Below, piece after piece: positions 1 through 7,758 of a stretch of 64,000 nucleotides of DNA. This DNA is from Chromatiales bacterium (ex Bugula neritina AB1). Lineage in GTDB: Bacteria; Pseudomonadota; Gammaproteobacteria; Granulosicoccales; Granulosicoccaceae. Made by a program: the position numbers and the translations under genes. The stretch lies in the NCBI GenBank assembly GCA_001730015.1, contig MDLA01000175.1:186001-250000 (forward strand), read 5' to 3'. Within the stretch, counting starts at the first letter, position 1; each line of letters begins with the position of its first letter. The notes under the pieces were generated by a model. The model made no database searches and was not told where the DNA came from. It saw only the letters and a list, made by a program, of their open reading frames with translations.

Positions 1-204
1 GAGAGGTAAGAATTTCAGTTTCGTCGCCGGATCGTCAGTAACAACGTGTCCGCCATTTCAATTCTTAACCCGAGAGTTAAAACCCCGAGCAGCTTATCGG
101 TAGCATCGGGATTCTATTAACAACAAACAGTGGAATGCTTTTGGAGTTGAGGCGGCGGTCTTAGACTGTAAAGTAATAACTTCTACCGCACACTGCCATT
201 GGAT

Positions 205-708
205 ATGTATGAAAACCAGGGCCAGTTGTTCCCCTACACCGGAGTATCCCGCGATTTGAACTGCCCGCAGATGAAGTGTGCCGGTCGACACTGCCTGGTG
301 GATTTCTGGGGAGCCAGATACCTGCAGGATCCCGAGCAGATAGAAACGGCACTCAGAAATTCAGCGGCAGCAGCAAATGCTGTGGTATTGCATGTTCATG
401 TGCACCGGTTTGGAGGAGCAGGGGGGGTAACCGGGGTGGCTTTACTCGCAGAGTCTCATATTAGTGTGCACACCTGGCCAGAGTACGATTACGCAGCCTT
501 TGATGTTTTTCTGTGTCACGAAGCGGACCCGACAGCTGCGGTTGAAGTGCTGAAAACGGTTTTTCAACCGCGACAGGAACAAGTCCGGGAGATACGGCGC
601 GGTGAGATTTTTCCCCGGCAGGGAGAGGTTATACCCCGCTCGCACGCTTCAACTGCCAAAGCTGAGTCACCAATCGGTCCCCGAGGGCCGCGCACCAACC
701 GGCATTAG
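205..708 (+). CDS. speD: S-adenosylmethionine decarboxylase proenzyme
   Basis: Decarboxylates S-adenosylmethionine to the aminopropyl donor for spermidine synthesis; cytoplasmic. The self-cleavage site is clear: the motif AESHISVHTWPE, where the chain is cut between Glu and Ser (about residues 83/84) and the Ser becomes the pyruvoyl cofactor. The family's proton-donor Cys is present in FLCHEADP. The protein is about 167 aa. The start is uncertain: TTG at 199 or ATG at 205, neither with a good ribosome site; I chose the ATG. The C-terminal ~25 residues are a Pro/Arg-rich tail not expected in the family, and the stop codon lies inside a tandem repeat (685-731), so the tail may be a recent addition. 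No speE is in the window. The neighbour metK makes its substrate. Confidence 0.9.
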   Translation: MYENQGQLFPYTGVSRDLNCPQMKCAGRHCLVDFWGARYLQDPEQIETALRNSAAAANAVVLHVHVHRFGGAGGVTGVALLAESHISVHTWPEYDYAAFDVFLCHEADPTAAVEVLKTVFQPRQEQVREIRRGEIFPRQGEVIPRSHASTAKAESPIGPRGPRTNRH

Positions 709-731
709 GGGCCGCGCACCAACCCGCATTA
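685..731. repeat. Tandem 24-bp direct repeat over the speD stop codon
   Basis: Two copies of GGGCCGCGCACCAACC(C/G)GCATTA at 685-707 and 709-731 (period 24) differ by one base. The speD stop codon (706-708) falls at the junction, so the first copy is translated as the end of SpeD and the second is not. It looks like a slippage duplication. Confidence 0.8.
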
Positions 732-765
732 TTCACGGGATTGACGGAATCTCACTTGACTCCAT

Positions 766-803
766 GATTCCAAAGAGAGATTCCAAAGAGAATTTGTTCT
801 CTT
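766..803. repeat. 13-bp tandem duplication and small hairpin
   Basis: GATTCCAAAGAGA occurs twice in tandem (766-778, 779-791). It runs into a 7-bp hairpin, AAGAGAA (786-792) with TTCTCTT (797-803) around a TTTG loop. There is no T-tract after it, so it is not an obvious terminator. The rest of the 709-1157 gap holds no gene that I can support; I looked for a SAM or SAH riboswitch and saw none. Confidence 0.5.
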
Positions 804-1016
804 GCAAATATCAGTAAGCATTCAACGCGTGAAGAAAATCCACGGTGAAAACCCTTGCCGCGAGTAAGTATAGGTCTACGCATTCCTCGCCACCCCATGA
901 GTAATGCGGGCTGAGTCGGATTAAAAATCAACCGTTCTTAAATATTTATCGCAATGAGAGGTAACCTTTGCCCGTTTTTTGCATTCGATCACCCCTGTTT
1001 GCTATCGTATAACGAT

Positions 1017-1052
1017 ATAAAGATATCTTTATTTGATTTGACTGATTATAAT
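1017..1052 (+). promoter_or_regulatory. metK promoter with palindromic operator (SahR-like)
   Basis: A perfect 16-bp palindrome, ATAAAGATATCTTTAT (1017-1032), lies just upstream of a perfect -10 box TATAAT (1047-1052), so it covers where the -35 box should be (about 1024-1029). This is the layout of a repressor operator. Methyl-cycle genes (metK, ahcY) in many Proteobacteria are controlled by the ArsR-family repressor SahR, which binds AT-rich palindromes containing GATAT-type half sites. Assignment to SahR is inference; no sahR gene is in the window. The metK start is about 105 bp downstream. Confidence 0.6.
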
Positions 1053-1157
1053 TCGGCCGCGAAAGAGGGTGGCAGTCGAACAGCACTCCAGCATGCAGGT
1101 TTCAATAAAATCCAGCAGCGTATAACTCAATAGACCCTATTTAGAGATAAATGCCAT

Positions 1158-2333
1158 ATGACAAAGGAATACATCTTCACCTCCGAATCCGTTTCTGAAG
1201 GCCATCCAGACAAAATGTCTGATCAGGTCTCCGATGCGATACTGGATGCGATCCTTGCCGAAGATAAGCATGCCCGGGTTGCGTGTGAAACCGTTTTCAA
1301 AACCGGTTTGGCCATGATCGCCGGTGAGATTACGACCACCGCAAAGCCTGACTATGAGGCAGTTATTCGCCAGACAATTCGTGAAATAGGCTACACCGAT
1401 TCGGCAATGGGCTTTGATTGTGAAACCTGTGCGGTAATGACTGCCATTGGTGTCCAGTCACCTGATATCAACCAGGGTGTTGATCGGGCGCGACCGGAAG
1501 ATCAGGGTGCTGGTGACCAGGGTCTTATGTTTGGCTATGCGACCAATGAAACAGATGTACTGATGCCTGCGCCAATTACCTATGCGCATCGCCTGGTAGA
1601 AAAGCACGCCGAATATCGTAGAAGCGGTAATGCAGACTGGTTGCGCCCTGATGCCAAAAGCCAGGTCAGCTTCCGATATATAGATGGAAAAATCGCCGGT
1701 ATTGATGCCGTGGTGGTGTCGACACAACATGCTGCAGAAATGAGCTTGAGCCATTTGCAGGAAGCGATTATGGAAGAGGTTGTGAAGCCAATTCTAGAGC
1801 CAACCGGGTGGCTGAACAGCGATACTCAGTATCATATTAATCCGACTGGCGCTTTTGTTGTCGGTGGTCCGATGGGAGATGCCGGTTTAACCGGACGGAA
1901 AATTATTGTAGATACTTATGGTGGTGCAGCACGCCACGGTGGCGGGGCATTTTCAGGTAAAGACCCTTCAAAAGTGGATCGATCAGCGGCCTATGCCAGC
2001 AGGTATGTCGCGAAAAATATAGTGGCCGCAGGTATTGCTGACAAATGTGAAATCCAGGTTTCCTATGCGATCGGTGTGGCTGAGCCAACTTCGATCATGG
2101 TCGAAACTTTTGGCACAGGCAAGATAGAAGATGAGCAGATTACCGCTTTGGTACGTGAGAATTTTGATCTTCGACCGTACGGCATTCTAACTATGCTCGA
2201 TTTGCTTAATGCAGAAAAAATCAAGTATAGAAAAACCGCAGCATATGGCCATTTTGGTCGGGAAAACGAAGGGTTTACCTGGGAAAACACCGATAAAGCC
2301 TCAATCCTGCGCGACAAAGCCGGTATTGCTTAA
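1158..2333 (+). CDS. metK: S-adenosylmethionine synthetase
   Basis: Makes S-adenosylmethionine from methionine and ATP; cytoplasmic homotetramer. The N-terminal signature TSESVSEGHPDKMSDQVSDA, the family loop GDQGLMFGYA and the P-loop-like GGAARHGGGAFSGKDPSKVDRS (only its core quoted) are all present, and 391 aa is close to the usual ~385-400. ATG at 1158 is the natural start. ahcY follows after 51 bp without a terminator, so the two are probably one transcript that makes SAM and removes S-adenosylhomocysteine. A palindromic operator over the promoter (1017-1032) suggests control by a methyl-cycle repressor. Confidence 0.97.
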   Translation: MTKEYIFTSESVSEGHPDKMSDQVSDAILDAILAEDKHARVACETVFKTGLAMIAGEITTTAKPDYEAVIRQTIREIGYTDSAMGFDCETCAVMTAIGVQSPDINQGVDRARPEDQGAGDQGLMFGYATNETDVLMPAPITYAHRLVEKHAEYRRSGNADWLRPDAKSQVSFRYIDGKIAGIDAVVVSTQHAAEMSLSHLQEAIMEEVVKPILEPTGWLNSDTQYHINPTGAFVVGGPMGDAGLTGRKIIVDTYGGAARHGGGAFSGKDPSKVDRSAAYASRYVAKNIVAAGIADKCEIQVSYAIGVAEPTSIMVETFGTGKIEDEQITALVRENFDLRPYGILTMLDLLNAEKIKYRKTAAYGHFGRENEGFTWENTDKASILRDKAGIA

Positions 2334-2384
2334 TTAGCATTTAACTTTCAATAATCAACTGATTTTTACAGGACAATTTATAAA

Positions 2385-3698
2385 ATGAGTGCAGAAGCTG
2401 CAGAGCAAGTGGCAGGGGACTTCAAAGTTGCCGATATCACGCAAGCTGCGTGGGGCCACAAGGAAATCCGCATCGCAGAAAACGAAATGCCGGGCCTGAT
2501 GGCCATTCGTAAGGAGTACGCGGGTAAAAAACCGCTGGAAGGTGCGCGCATTGTCGGCTGCCTGCATATGACTATCCAGACTGCCGTGCTAATAGAAACA
2601 CTGATTGATCTGGGCGCCAGTGTGCGATGGTCGTCGTGCAATATATTTTCTACACAGGATCACGCCGCCGCTGCAATTGCGGACCAGGGTATTCCGGTAT
2701 TTGCCTGGAAGGGTGAAACCGAAGAAGAATTCTGGTGGTGTATAGAGCAAACGCTGTCTCATTCAGACGGATGGAAGCCAAATCTGATTCTTGATGATGG
2801 TGGCGATGTTACTCAGATCATCCATGAAAAATATCCGGAATTGCTGGAAGATATAAAAGGCTTGTCTGAAGAGACAACCACCGGAGTACATCGACTCTAT
2901 GAAATGGCGCGCGAAGGCACTCTGAAAGTACCTGCGATCAACGTTAACGATTCAGTGACTAAATCCAAATTTGACAACCTCTATGGTTGCCGCGAATCGC
3001 TGCTGGACGGTATTAAACGTGCCACCGATGTGATGATTGCAGGAAAGGTTTGCGTGGTGCTTGGTTATGGTGATGTAGGCAAAGGTTGCGCACAGGCTTT
3101 CCGCGGTATGGGAGCAACAATTTGCGTGACTGAAATTGATCCGATCTGTGCTCTGCAAGCGGCAATGGAAGGCTACCGTGTAGTGACCATGGACGAAATA
3201 GCCGATCAGGGTGATATCTTCGTCACCACTACCGGCAATGTCAACGTGATCACTCACGAGCACATGAAAGCCATGAAGAACGAATCGATTGTTTGTAACA
3301 TTGGCCACTTTGATAGTGAGATCGATGTAGCCAGTCTCAAACAATACGAGTGGGATAACGTCAAACCCCAGGTTGACCAGATTAAGTTCCCTGATGGCAA
3401 AAGAATTACCCTGCTGGCTGAAGGTCGGCTGGTTAATCTGGGCTGCGCCACGGGGCACCCGAGCTTTGTGATGTCGGCTTCTTTTGCTAACCAGGTACTG
3501 GCCCAGATCGAATTATGGGAGCGCTCGGACAAATACGACGTTGCGGTCCATGTTCTGCCCAAGCATCTGGATGAAAAAGTCGCACGGCTGCATCTGGAGA
3601 AGATCGGTGCGAACCTGACTGAGCTGACCGATCAGCAGGCCAGTTATCTCAACATGGATAAGAGTGGACCATTCAAACCGGACCACTACCGCTACTAG
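2385..3698 (+). CDS. ahcY: Adenosylhomocysteinase (SAH hydrolase)
   Basis: Reversibly hydrolyses S-adenosylhomocysteine to adenosine and homocysteine, relieving product inhibition of methyltransferases; NAD-dependent cytoplasmic tetramer. The substrate region GCLHMTIQTAVLIETL, the NAD fold GYGDVGKGCAQAFRGMGA near residue 230, and the C-terminal KPDHYRY ending are all intact. The length of 437 aa is typical for the long bacterial form. It is probably co-transcribed with metK. A strong hairpin terminator (3734-3760) ends the unit 35 bp after the stop. Confidence 0.97.
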   Translation: MSAEAAEQVAGDFKVADITQAAWGHKEIRIAENEMPGLMAIRKEYAGKKPLEGARIVGCLHMTIQTAVLIETLIDLGASVRWSSCNIFSTQDHAAAAIADQGIPVFAWKGETEEEFWWCIEQTLSHSDGWKPNLILDDGGDVTQIIHEKYPELLEDIKGLSEETTTGVHRLYEMAREGTLKVPAINVNDSVTKSKFDNLYGCRESLLDGIKRATDVMIAGKVCVVLGYGDVGKGCAQAFRGMGATICVTEIDPICALQAAMEGYRVVTMDEIADQGDIFVTTTGNVNVITHEHMKAMKNESIVCNIGHFDSEIDVASLKQYEWDNVKPQVDQIKFPDGKRITLLAEGRLVNLGCATGHPSFVMSASFANQVLAQIELWERSDKYDVAVHVLPKHLDEKVARLHLEKIGANLTELTDQQASYLNMDKSGPFKPDHYRY

Positions 3699-3733
3699 CC
3701 CGATCGGGTATTCCAGTAGTTGTTATTAAGGTA

Positions 3734-3770
3734 TAAGGGCGCACCACTGGTGCGCCCTTATTAGTTGGGT
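3734..3770 (+). terminator. Terminator after metK-ahcY
   Basis: A 13-bp perfect stem, TAAGGGCGCACCA (3734-3746) with TGGTGCGCCCTTA (3748-3760), is followed by a T-rich stretch (TTAGTTGGGTTATTT). The stem is long and GC-rich; the T-tract is interrupted. It sits 35 bp after the ahcY stop. Confidence 0.75.
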
Positions 3771-3973
3771 TATTTAATTATTATTTGAGCGGCTGGATTG
3801 TCGAATCCGACTATTTAATCGGCTAACTGATCGTGTTAGCCGCCGGAACATAAAAATGGTTAACGCAAAGCCTCAGCTATTCACAAAATCACAGCGTATT
3901 CAGACTGCGGGCGATTGGATCACAGGCTGGAAAAACGGTATGCTGTACGGCTAACTACAGTGAAAAAGTATTG

Positions 3974-5317
3974 ATGCGACAAAAGGTTTTTGTCAAAACG
4001 CACGGCTGTCAGATGAATGAGTACGATTCAGCCAAGATGATCGACGTACTCGACGAGCGTTTCGGTGCCGATGTAACCGAAGATCCGGCCGAGGCCGATA
4101 TCCTGCTTGTCAATACCTGTTCTATTCGTGAAAAAGCGCAGGAGAAAGTGTTTTCCCAGCTGGGCCGATGGCGTCCGTATAAAGAAAAACGTGACGACGT
4201 GATCATTGCCGTTGCCGGTTGTGTCGCCAGCCAGGAAGGGGAAGCGCTGCAGCAACGTGCTCCGTATGTCGATGTGGTCGTTGGCCCGCAGACTATTCAT
4301 CGTCTGGCAGACATGGTCGAAACGACACGCCGCGAAAACCGTCCGCTGGTCGATGTAAGCTTCCCTGAAATAGAAAAGTTTGACCGTCTGCCTGAACCTC
4401 GAATGGAAGGCCCGACGGCATTTGTATCGATTATGGAAGGCTGCAGCAAGTACTGCAGTTTTTGCGTTGTGCCCTATACCCGTGGCGAAGAAATCAGCCG
4501 ACCGTTTGATGATGTAATTGCCGAGGTAGCTAAACTGGCTGAGCTTGGCGTACGCGAAGTTAATTTACTTGGTCAGAACGTGAATGGTTACCGCGGTGAA
4601 ATGCACGATGGCGAAATTGCCGATTTAGCCCTGTTAATTACCGTTGTTGCTTCAATTGACGGAATCGAACGGATTCGCTTTACCACCTCGCACCCCATTG
4701 AATTCGGAGATCGTTTGATTCAGGCTTATGCAGAAGTACCGGAGCTCGCCGGTTTTCTGCATCTGCCGGTACAATCGGGTTCGGATCGAGTGCTCGCTGC
4801 AATGAAGCGCGGTCATACCGCAATCGAATACAAGTCCAAGATACGCAAATTAAAAGAGGCGCGACCGGGTATATCGATCTCGTCTGACTTTATCATCGGC
4901 TTTCCAGGTGAAACTGACAGCGATTTTCAGCAGACAATGGATCTGATCACCACACTGGGTTTTGATCAGTCTTTCAGTTTTATTTATAGCGCACGACCCG
5001 GTACGCCGGCCGCCTCGCTTGACGATCCCACCTCGATGGAAATCAAAAAACAGCGCTTGTCCCACCTGCAGAAAACCATTAATGCACAATCATTCAAGAT
5101 CAGTGAAGCGATGGTGGGTTCGATTCAACGAATTCTGGTCGAGCGAACATCAACCCGCGATAGCGCAGAGATAGCGGGGCGAACTGAAAACATGCGTGTG
5201 GTAAATTTTGCAGGTGACCTGTCACTGATCGGCCGATTCGTCGATGTGAAAATCACCGGCGCGAGGCCCAATTCCCTCAGAGGCGAGTTTGTCGAAATTA
5301 ATGATCCGTCGTTTTAA
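3974..5317 (+). CDS. miaB: tRNA-2-methylthio-N6-isopentenyladenosine synthase
   Basis: Radical-SAM methylthiotransferase that adds a 2-methylthio group to i6A37 of tRNAs reading UNN codons. The N-terminal UPF0004 domain has its three cluster Cys (about residues 12, 49 and 83: HGCQMNE, NTCSIRE, AGCVASQ). The radical-SAM CxxxCxxC is CSKYCSFC (about 157-164), and a TRAM domain forms the last ~65 residues. The protein is 447 aa, full length. TTG at 3971 directly precedes ATG 3974; I take the ATG. It uses SAM, which fits the upstream SAM genes, but the ahcY terminator separates them. It leads into the ybeZ-ybeY-corC-lnt run, as in E. coli. Confidence 0.96.
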   Translation: MRQKVFVKTHGCQMNEYDSAKMIDVLDERFGADVTEDPAEADILLVNTCSIREKAQEKVFSQLGRWRPYKEKRDDVIIAVAGCVASQEGEALQQRAPYVDVVVGPQTIHRLADMVETTRRENRPLVDVSFPEIEKFDRLPEPRMEGPTAFVSIMEGCSKYCSFCVVPYTRGEEISRPFDDVIAEVAKLAELGVREVNLLGQNVNGYRGEMHDGEIADLALLITVVASIDGIERIRFTTSHPIEFGDRLIQAYAEVPELAGFLHLPVQSGSDRVLAAMKRGHTAIEYKSKIRKLKEARPGISISSDFIIGFPGETDSDFQQTMDLITTLGFDQSFSFIYSARPGTPAASLDDPTSMEIKKQRLSHLQKTINAQSFKISEAMVGSIQRILVERTSTRDSAEIAGRTENMRVVNFAGDLSLIGRFVDVKITGARPNSLRGEFVEINDPSF

Positions 5318-5340
5318 CAACACCATTTCAGCAACGCAGG

Positions 5341-6348
5341 GTGCGCAATAGCTTGGCTACTCTCGAGTTCCAACTGAAGCCGGATGACAACAAGCGTCTG
5401 GCAAATCTCTGTGGTCAGTTCGACGAGCATCTCAAACAGATTGAAAGCAGACTCAATATTGAACTGCAGAACCGCGGTGGCAATTTTCGTATTACCGGCG
5501 AAGATAAGCTGGTACGCAGTGCCTGCAGCGTATTGCAGAGTCTCTATGAAGCAACTGCCAGCGAAACCCTGACGCCGGAGCGAATACATCTTTTTCTGCA
5601 GGAGACAGATCTGCACGAAAAAGACGATCAATCCGATGTATCACCGGCCGACAACTCGCCGGATATCGCCATGCGTCGAGTTCGTATTCGATGTCGTGGT
5701 AAGAATCAAAAGCAATATGTACAGAATATTCGCGACTACGATCTAAGTTTTGGAATCGGCCCCGCCGGTACCGGCAAGACTTACCTGGCTGTAGCGTGTG
5801 CCGTAGAGGCGCTGGAGCGTGAGCAGGTGCGGCGACTGGTGCTGGTTAGACCGGCGGTTGAAGCCGGGGAGCGGCTGGGTTTTTTGCCCGGAGATCTCAC
5901 GCAGAAAGTGGATCCCTACCTGCGCCCTATCTATGATGCCCTGTATGAATTTCTGGGTTTTGAGCGAGTTGCCAAGCTGATTGAGAAAAACGTGATCGAA
6001 ATAGCGCCCCTGGCCTATATGCGCGGTCGTACGCTTAATCATGCCTGTGTGATTATGGATGAAGCGCAAAACACTACGGTCGAGCAAATGAAGATGTTCC
6101 TGACACGCATAGGGTTCGGATCGAACGCGATAGTTACCGGGGATGTAACTCAGATTGATTTACCAAAGCACGTGGTTTCGGGCTTGAGGCACGTACAGGG
6201 TGTACTGGATGGCGTAGATGGAATTGGTTTTTGCGAGTTCAAGGCACGGGATGTCGTGCGGCATCCACTGGTGCAGAAAATTGTCGGCGCTTATGATGCT
6301 GCCGAAAAACGTGCAGAGCGTGCAGAAAGGAAGTCAGCTAAGCCGTGA
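5341..6348 (+). CDS. ybeZ: PhoH-like ATPase YbeZ
   Basis: PhoH-family P-loop ATPase, partner of the RNase YbeY in rRNA maturation and ribosome quality control in gammaproteobacteria. Walker A is GPAGTGKT (residues 140-147) and Walker B is VIMDEAQN. The N-terminal ~110 residues form the usual KH-like/variable region. The GTG start at 5341 is 23 bp after the miaB stop. The C-terminal end is Lys/Arg-rich. The stop overlaps the ybeY start by 4 bp (GTGA), so translation is probably coupled. Confidence 0.95.
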   Translation: MRNSLATLEFQLKPDDNKRLANLCGQFDEHLKQIESRLNIELQNRGGNFRITGEDKLVRSACSVLQSLYEATASETLTPERIHLFLQETDLHEKDDQSDVSPADNSPDIAMRRVRIRCRGKNQKQYVQNIRDYDLSFGIGPAGTGKTYLAVACAVEALEREQVRRLVLVRPAVEAGERLGFLPGDLTQKVDPYLRPIYDALYEFLGFERVAKLIEKNVIEIAPLAYMRGRTLNHACVIMDEAQNTTVEQMKMFLTRIGFGSNAIVTGDVTQIDLPKHVVSGLRHVQGVLDGVDGIGFCEFKARDVVRHPLVQKIVGAYDAAEKRAERAERKSAKP

Positions 6349-6899
6349 GCACCGCCGTTCCGGATTCAGCACCACCGCAGCAATTCCCACCGATTGATCT
6401 ACAATGGCAGGTAACATCCCGAGCGGATTGTCCGTCAGATGACAGCATTCGTCGCTGGGCGGCTGCAGCGTTACTGACTGACACAGCCGATCCTGAAAGT
6501 GAAGTGGTAACTATTCGCATTGTGGACGAAGAAGAAATGCTGCAGGCCAATGGCGAGTTTCGCGGCAAGCACAAAGCAACCAATGTGCTGTCGTTTCCAG
6601 CCGATTTGCCTGCAGAAATAGAGCTTGAATATCTGGGAGACATTCTGATCTGTGCGCCGGTAGTGCAATCAGAACTGCGACTGCAGCGTAAATCTGTCGA
6701 TGCACACTGGTCGCATATGGTTATTCACGGGATGCTGCACTTGCAGGGGTACGACCACATTGACGAGCAGCAAGCCGGCATCATGGAGGGGTTGGAAACA
6801 CAGATACTGGCGCGTCTGGGTTTTCCTGATCCGTATTGTTCTGATTTAACCGTTTCTGTTACTGCCGTACACACGACCGACGAGGTAAAACAAAGCTGA
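6345..6899 (+). CDS. ybeY: Endoribonuclease YbeY
   Basis: Zinc metallo-endoribonuclease needed for 16S rRNA 3'-end maturation and 70S quality control. The zinc signature HGMLHLQGYDH is intact, with His at residues 128, 132 and 138. KATNVLSFP is the second conserved family motif. At 184 aa it is about 30 residues longer than E. coli YbeY; the extra length is a Pro-rich N-terminus (residues 1-20) and a C-terminal tail after the catalytic domain. The GTG start overlaps ybeZ by 4 bp and its TGA overlaps the corC ATG by one base. Confidence 0.95.
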   Translation: MSTAVPDSAPPQQFPPIDLQWQVTSRADCPSDDSIRRWAAAALLTDTADPESEVVTIRIVDEEEMLQANGEFRGKHKATNVLSFPADLPAEIELEYLGDILICAPVVQSELRLQRKSVDAHWSHMVIHGMLHLQGYDHIDEQQAGIMEGLETQILARLGFPDPYCSDLTVSVTAVHTTDEVKQS

Positions 6900-7750
6900 T
6901 GGCACACGAGTCTGCCGAGCACTCAAAATCAATTGTTGATCGCATACGCCATGCGTTTCACGGCGACGATGAACCGCGCGATGTTGATGAACTGAAAACG
7001 GTTCTGCGCGAAGCAGCCGGGCGGGATATTGTCAGTGACGACACCATGACGATGCTCGATGGCGTCTTCGATGTAGCCGCCATGCGCGTTAGAGACATCA
7101 TGATTCCACGTGCGCAGATGGAAGTCGTTGAGATTGACGAAGATCTGGATGAGTTTTTGCCGAATGTTATCGAGTCCGGGCACTCGCGTTTTCCGGTTAT
7201 CGGTGATAGCCGTGACGAAGTTCTCGGGGTGTTGCTTGCCAAGGATTTGCTGCGATTCTCACTGCCGGGAAAAAAAGAAGCGTTCAATCTTAAAGAACTG
7301 ATTCGCGAGCCGGTGTTTACACCGGAGAGTAAGCAGTTGAACGTGCTGCTTACCGAGTTTCGTGCAAACCATAACCACATGGCAATTGTGGTCGATGAAT
7401 ATGGCGGTGTTGCCGGTTTAGTTACCATCGAAGATGTTCTGGAAGAGATAGTCGGTGAAATCGATGACGAGCACGATGCCGAAGAAGATGCCAACATTCG
7501 CAGGCACGACGACTACGGATATACAATAAAAGCGCTTACACCGATTGAAGAGTTTAATGAAGAACTTGATGCCGAGTTACCTGATGATGAATTCGACACC
7601 ATCGGTGGTCTGGTGATGCATCAGATCGGGCGAATGCCAATTCCGGGTGAGCAAACACAAATTGACCGTTTCCATATAAAGGTGATATCGGCAGAGTCCA
7701 GGCGCATTCATCTGCTTCAGGTGACTACAGAAGAAGAGATTCCCGGGTAG
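6899..7750 (+). CDS. corC: CorC/HlyC-family magnesium and cobalt efflux protein
   Basis: Soluble CorC (YbeX) protein with a paired CBS-domain module (residues ~65-190; nucleotide-sensing) and a C-terminal CorC/HlyC transporter-associated domain (~205-280). It has no transmembrane segment, as expected for CorC rather than CNNM proteins. VRDIMIPRAQM and MAIVVDEYGGVAGLVT are the conserved CBS motifs. It is associated with Mg2+/Co2+ export and, in E. coli YbeX, with ribosome metabolism, which agrees with its place between ybeY and lnt. ATG 6899 overlaps the ybeY stop. Confidence 0.93.
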   Translation: MAHESAEHSKSIVDRIRHAFHGDDEPRDVDELKTVLREAAGRDIVSDDTMTMLDGVFDVAAMRVRDIMIPRAQMEVVEIDEDLDEFLPNVIESGHSRFPVIGDSRDEVLGVLLAKDLLRFSLPGKKEAFNLKELIREPVFTPESKQLNVLLTEFRANHNHMAIVVDEYGGVAGLVTIEDVLEEIVGEIDDEHDAEEDANIRRHDDYGYTIKALTPIEEFNEELDAELPDDEFDTIGGLVMHQIGRMPIPGEQTQIDRFHIKVISAESRRIHLLQVTTEEEIPG

Positions 7751-7758
7751 CATACTGA

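Noticed and set aside
1..198. CCCGA/TCGGG hairpin (84-110) as terminator of an upstream gene
   Set aside because: The stem is only 5 bp with a 17-nt loop and no T-tract; too weak to call.
830..1157. Possible SAM/SAH riboswitch before metK
   Set aside because: I saw no conserved core of the SAM-I, SAM-II, SAM-V or SAH classes by eye, and the palindrome with TATAAT explains the region better.
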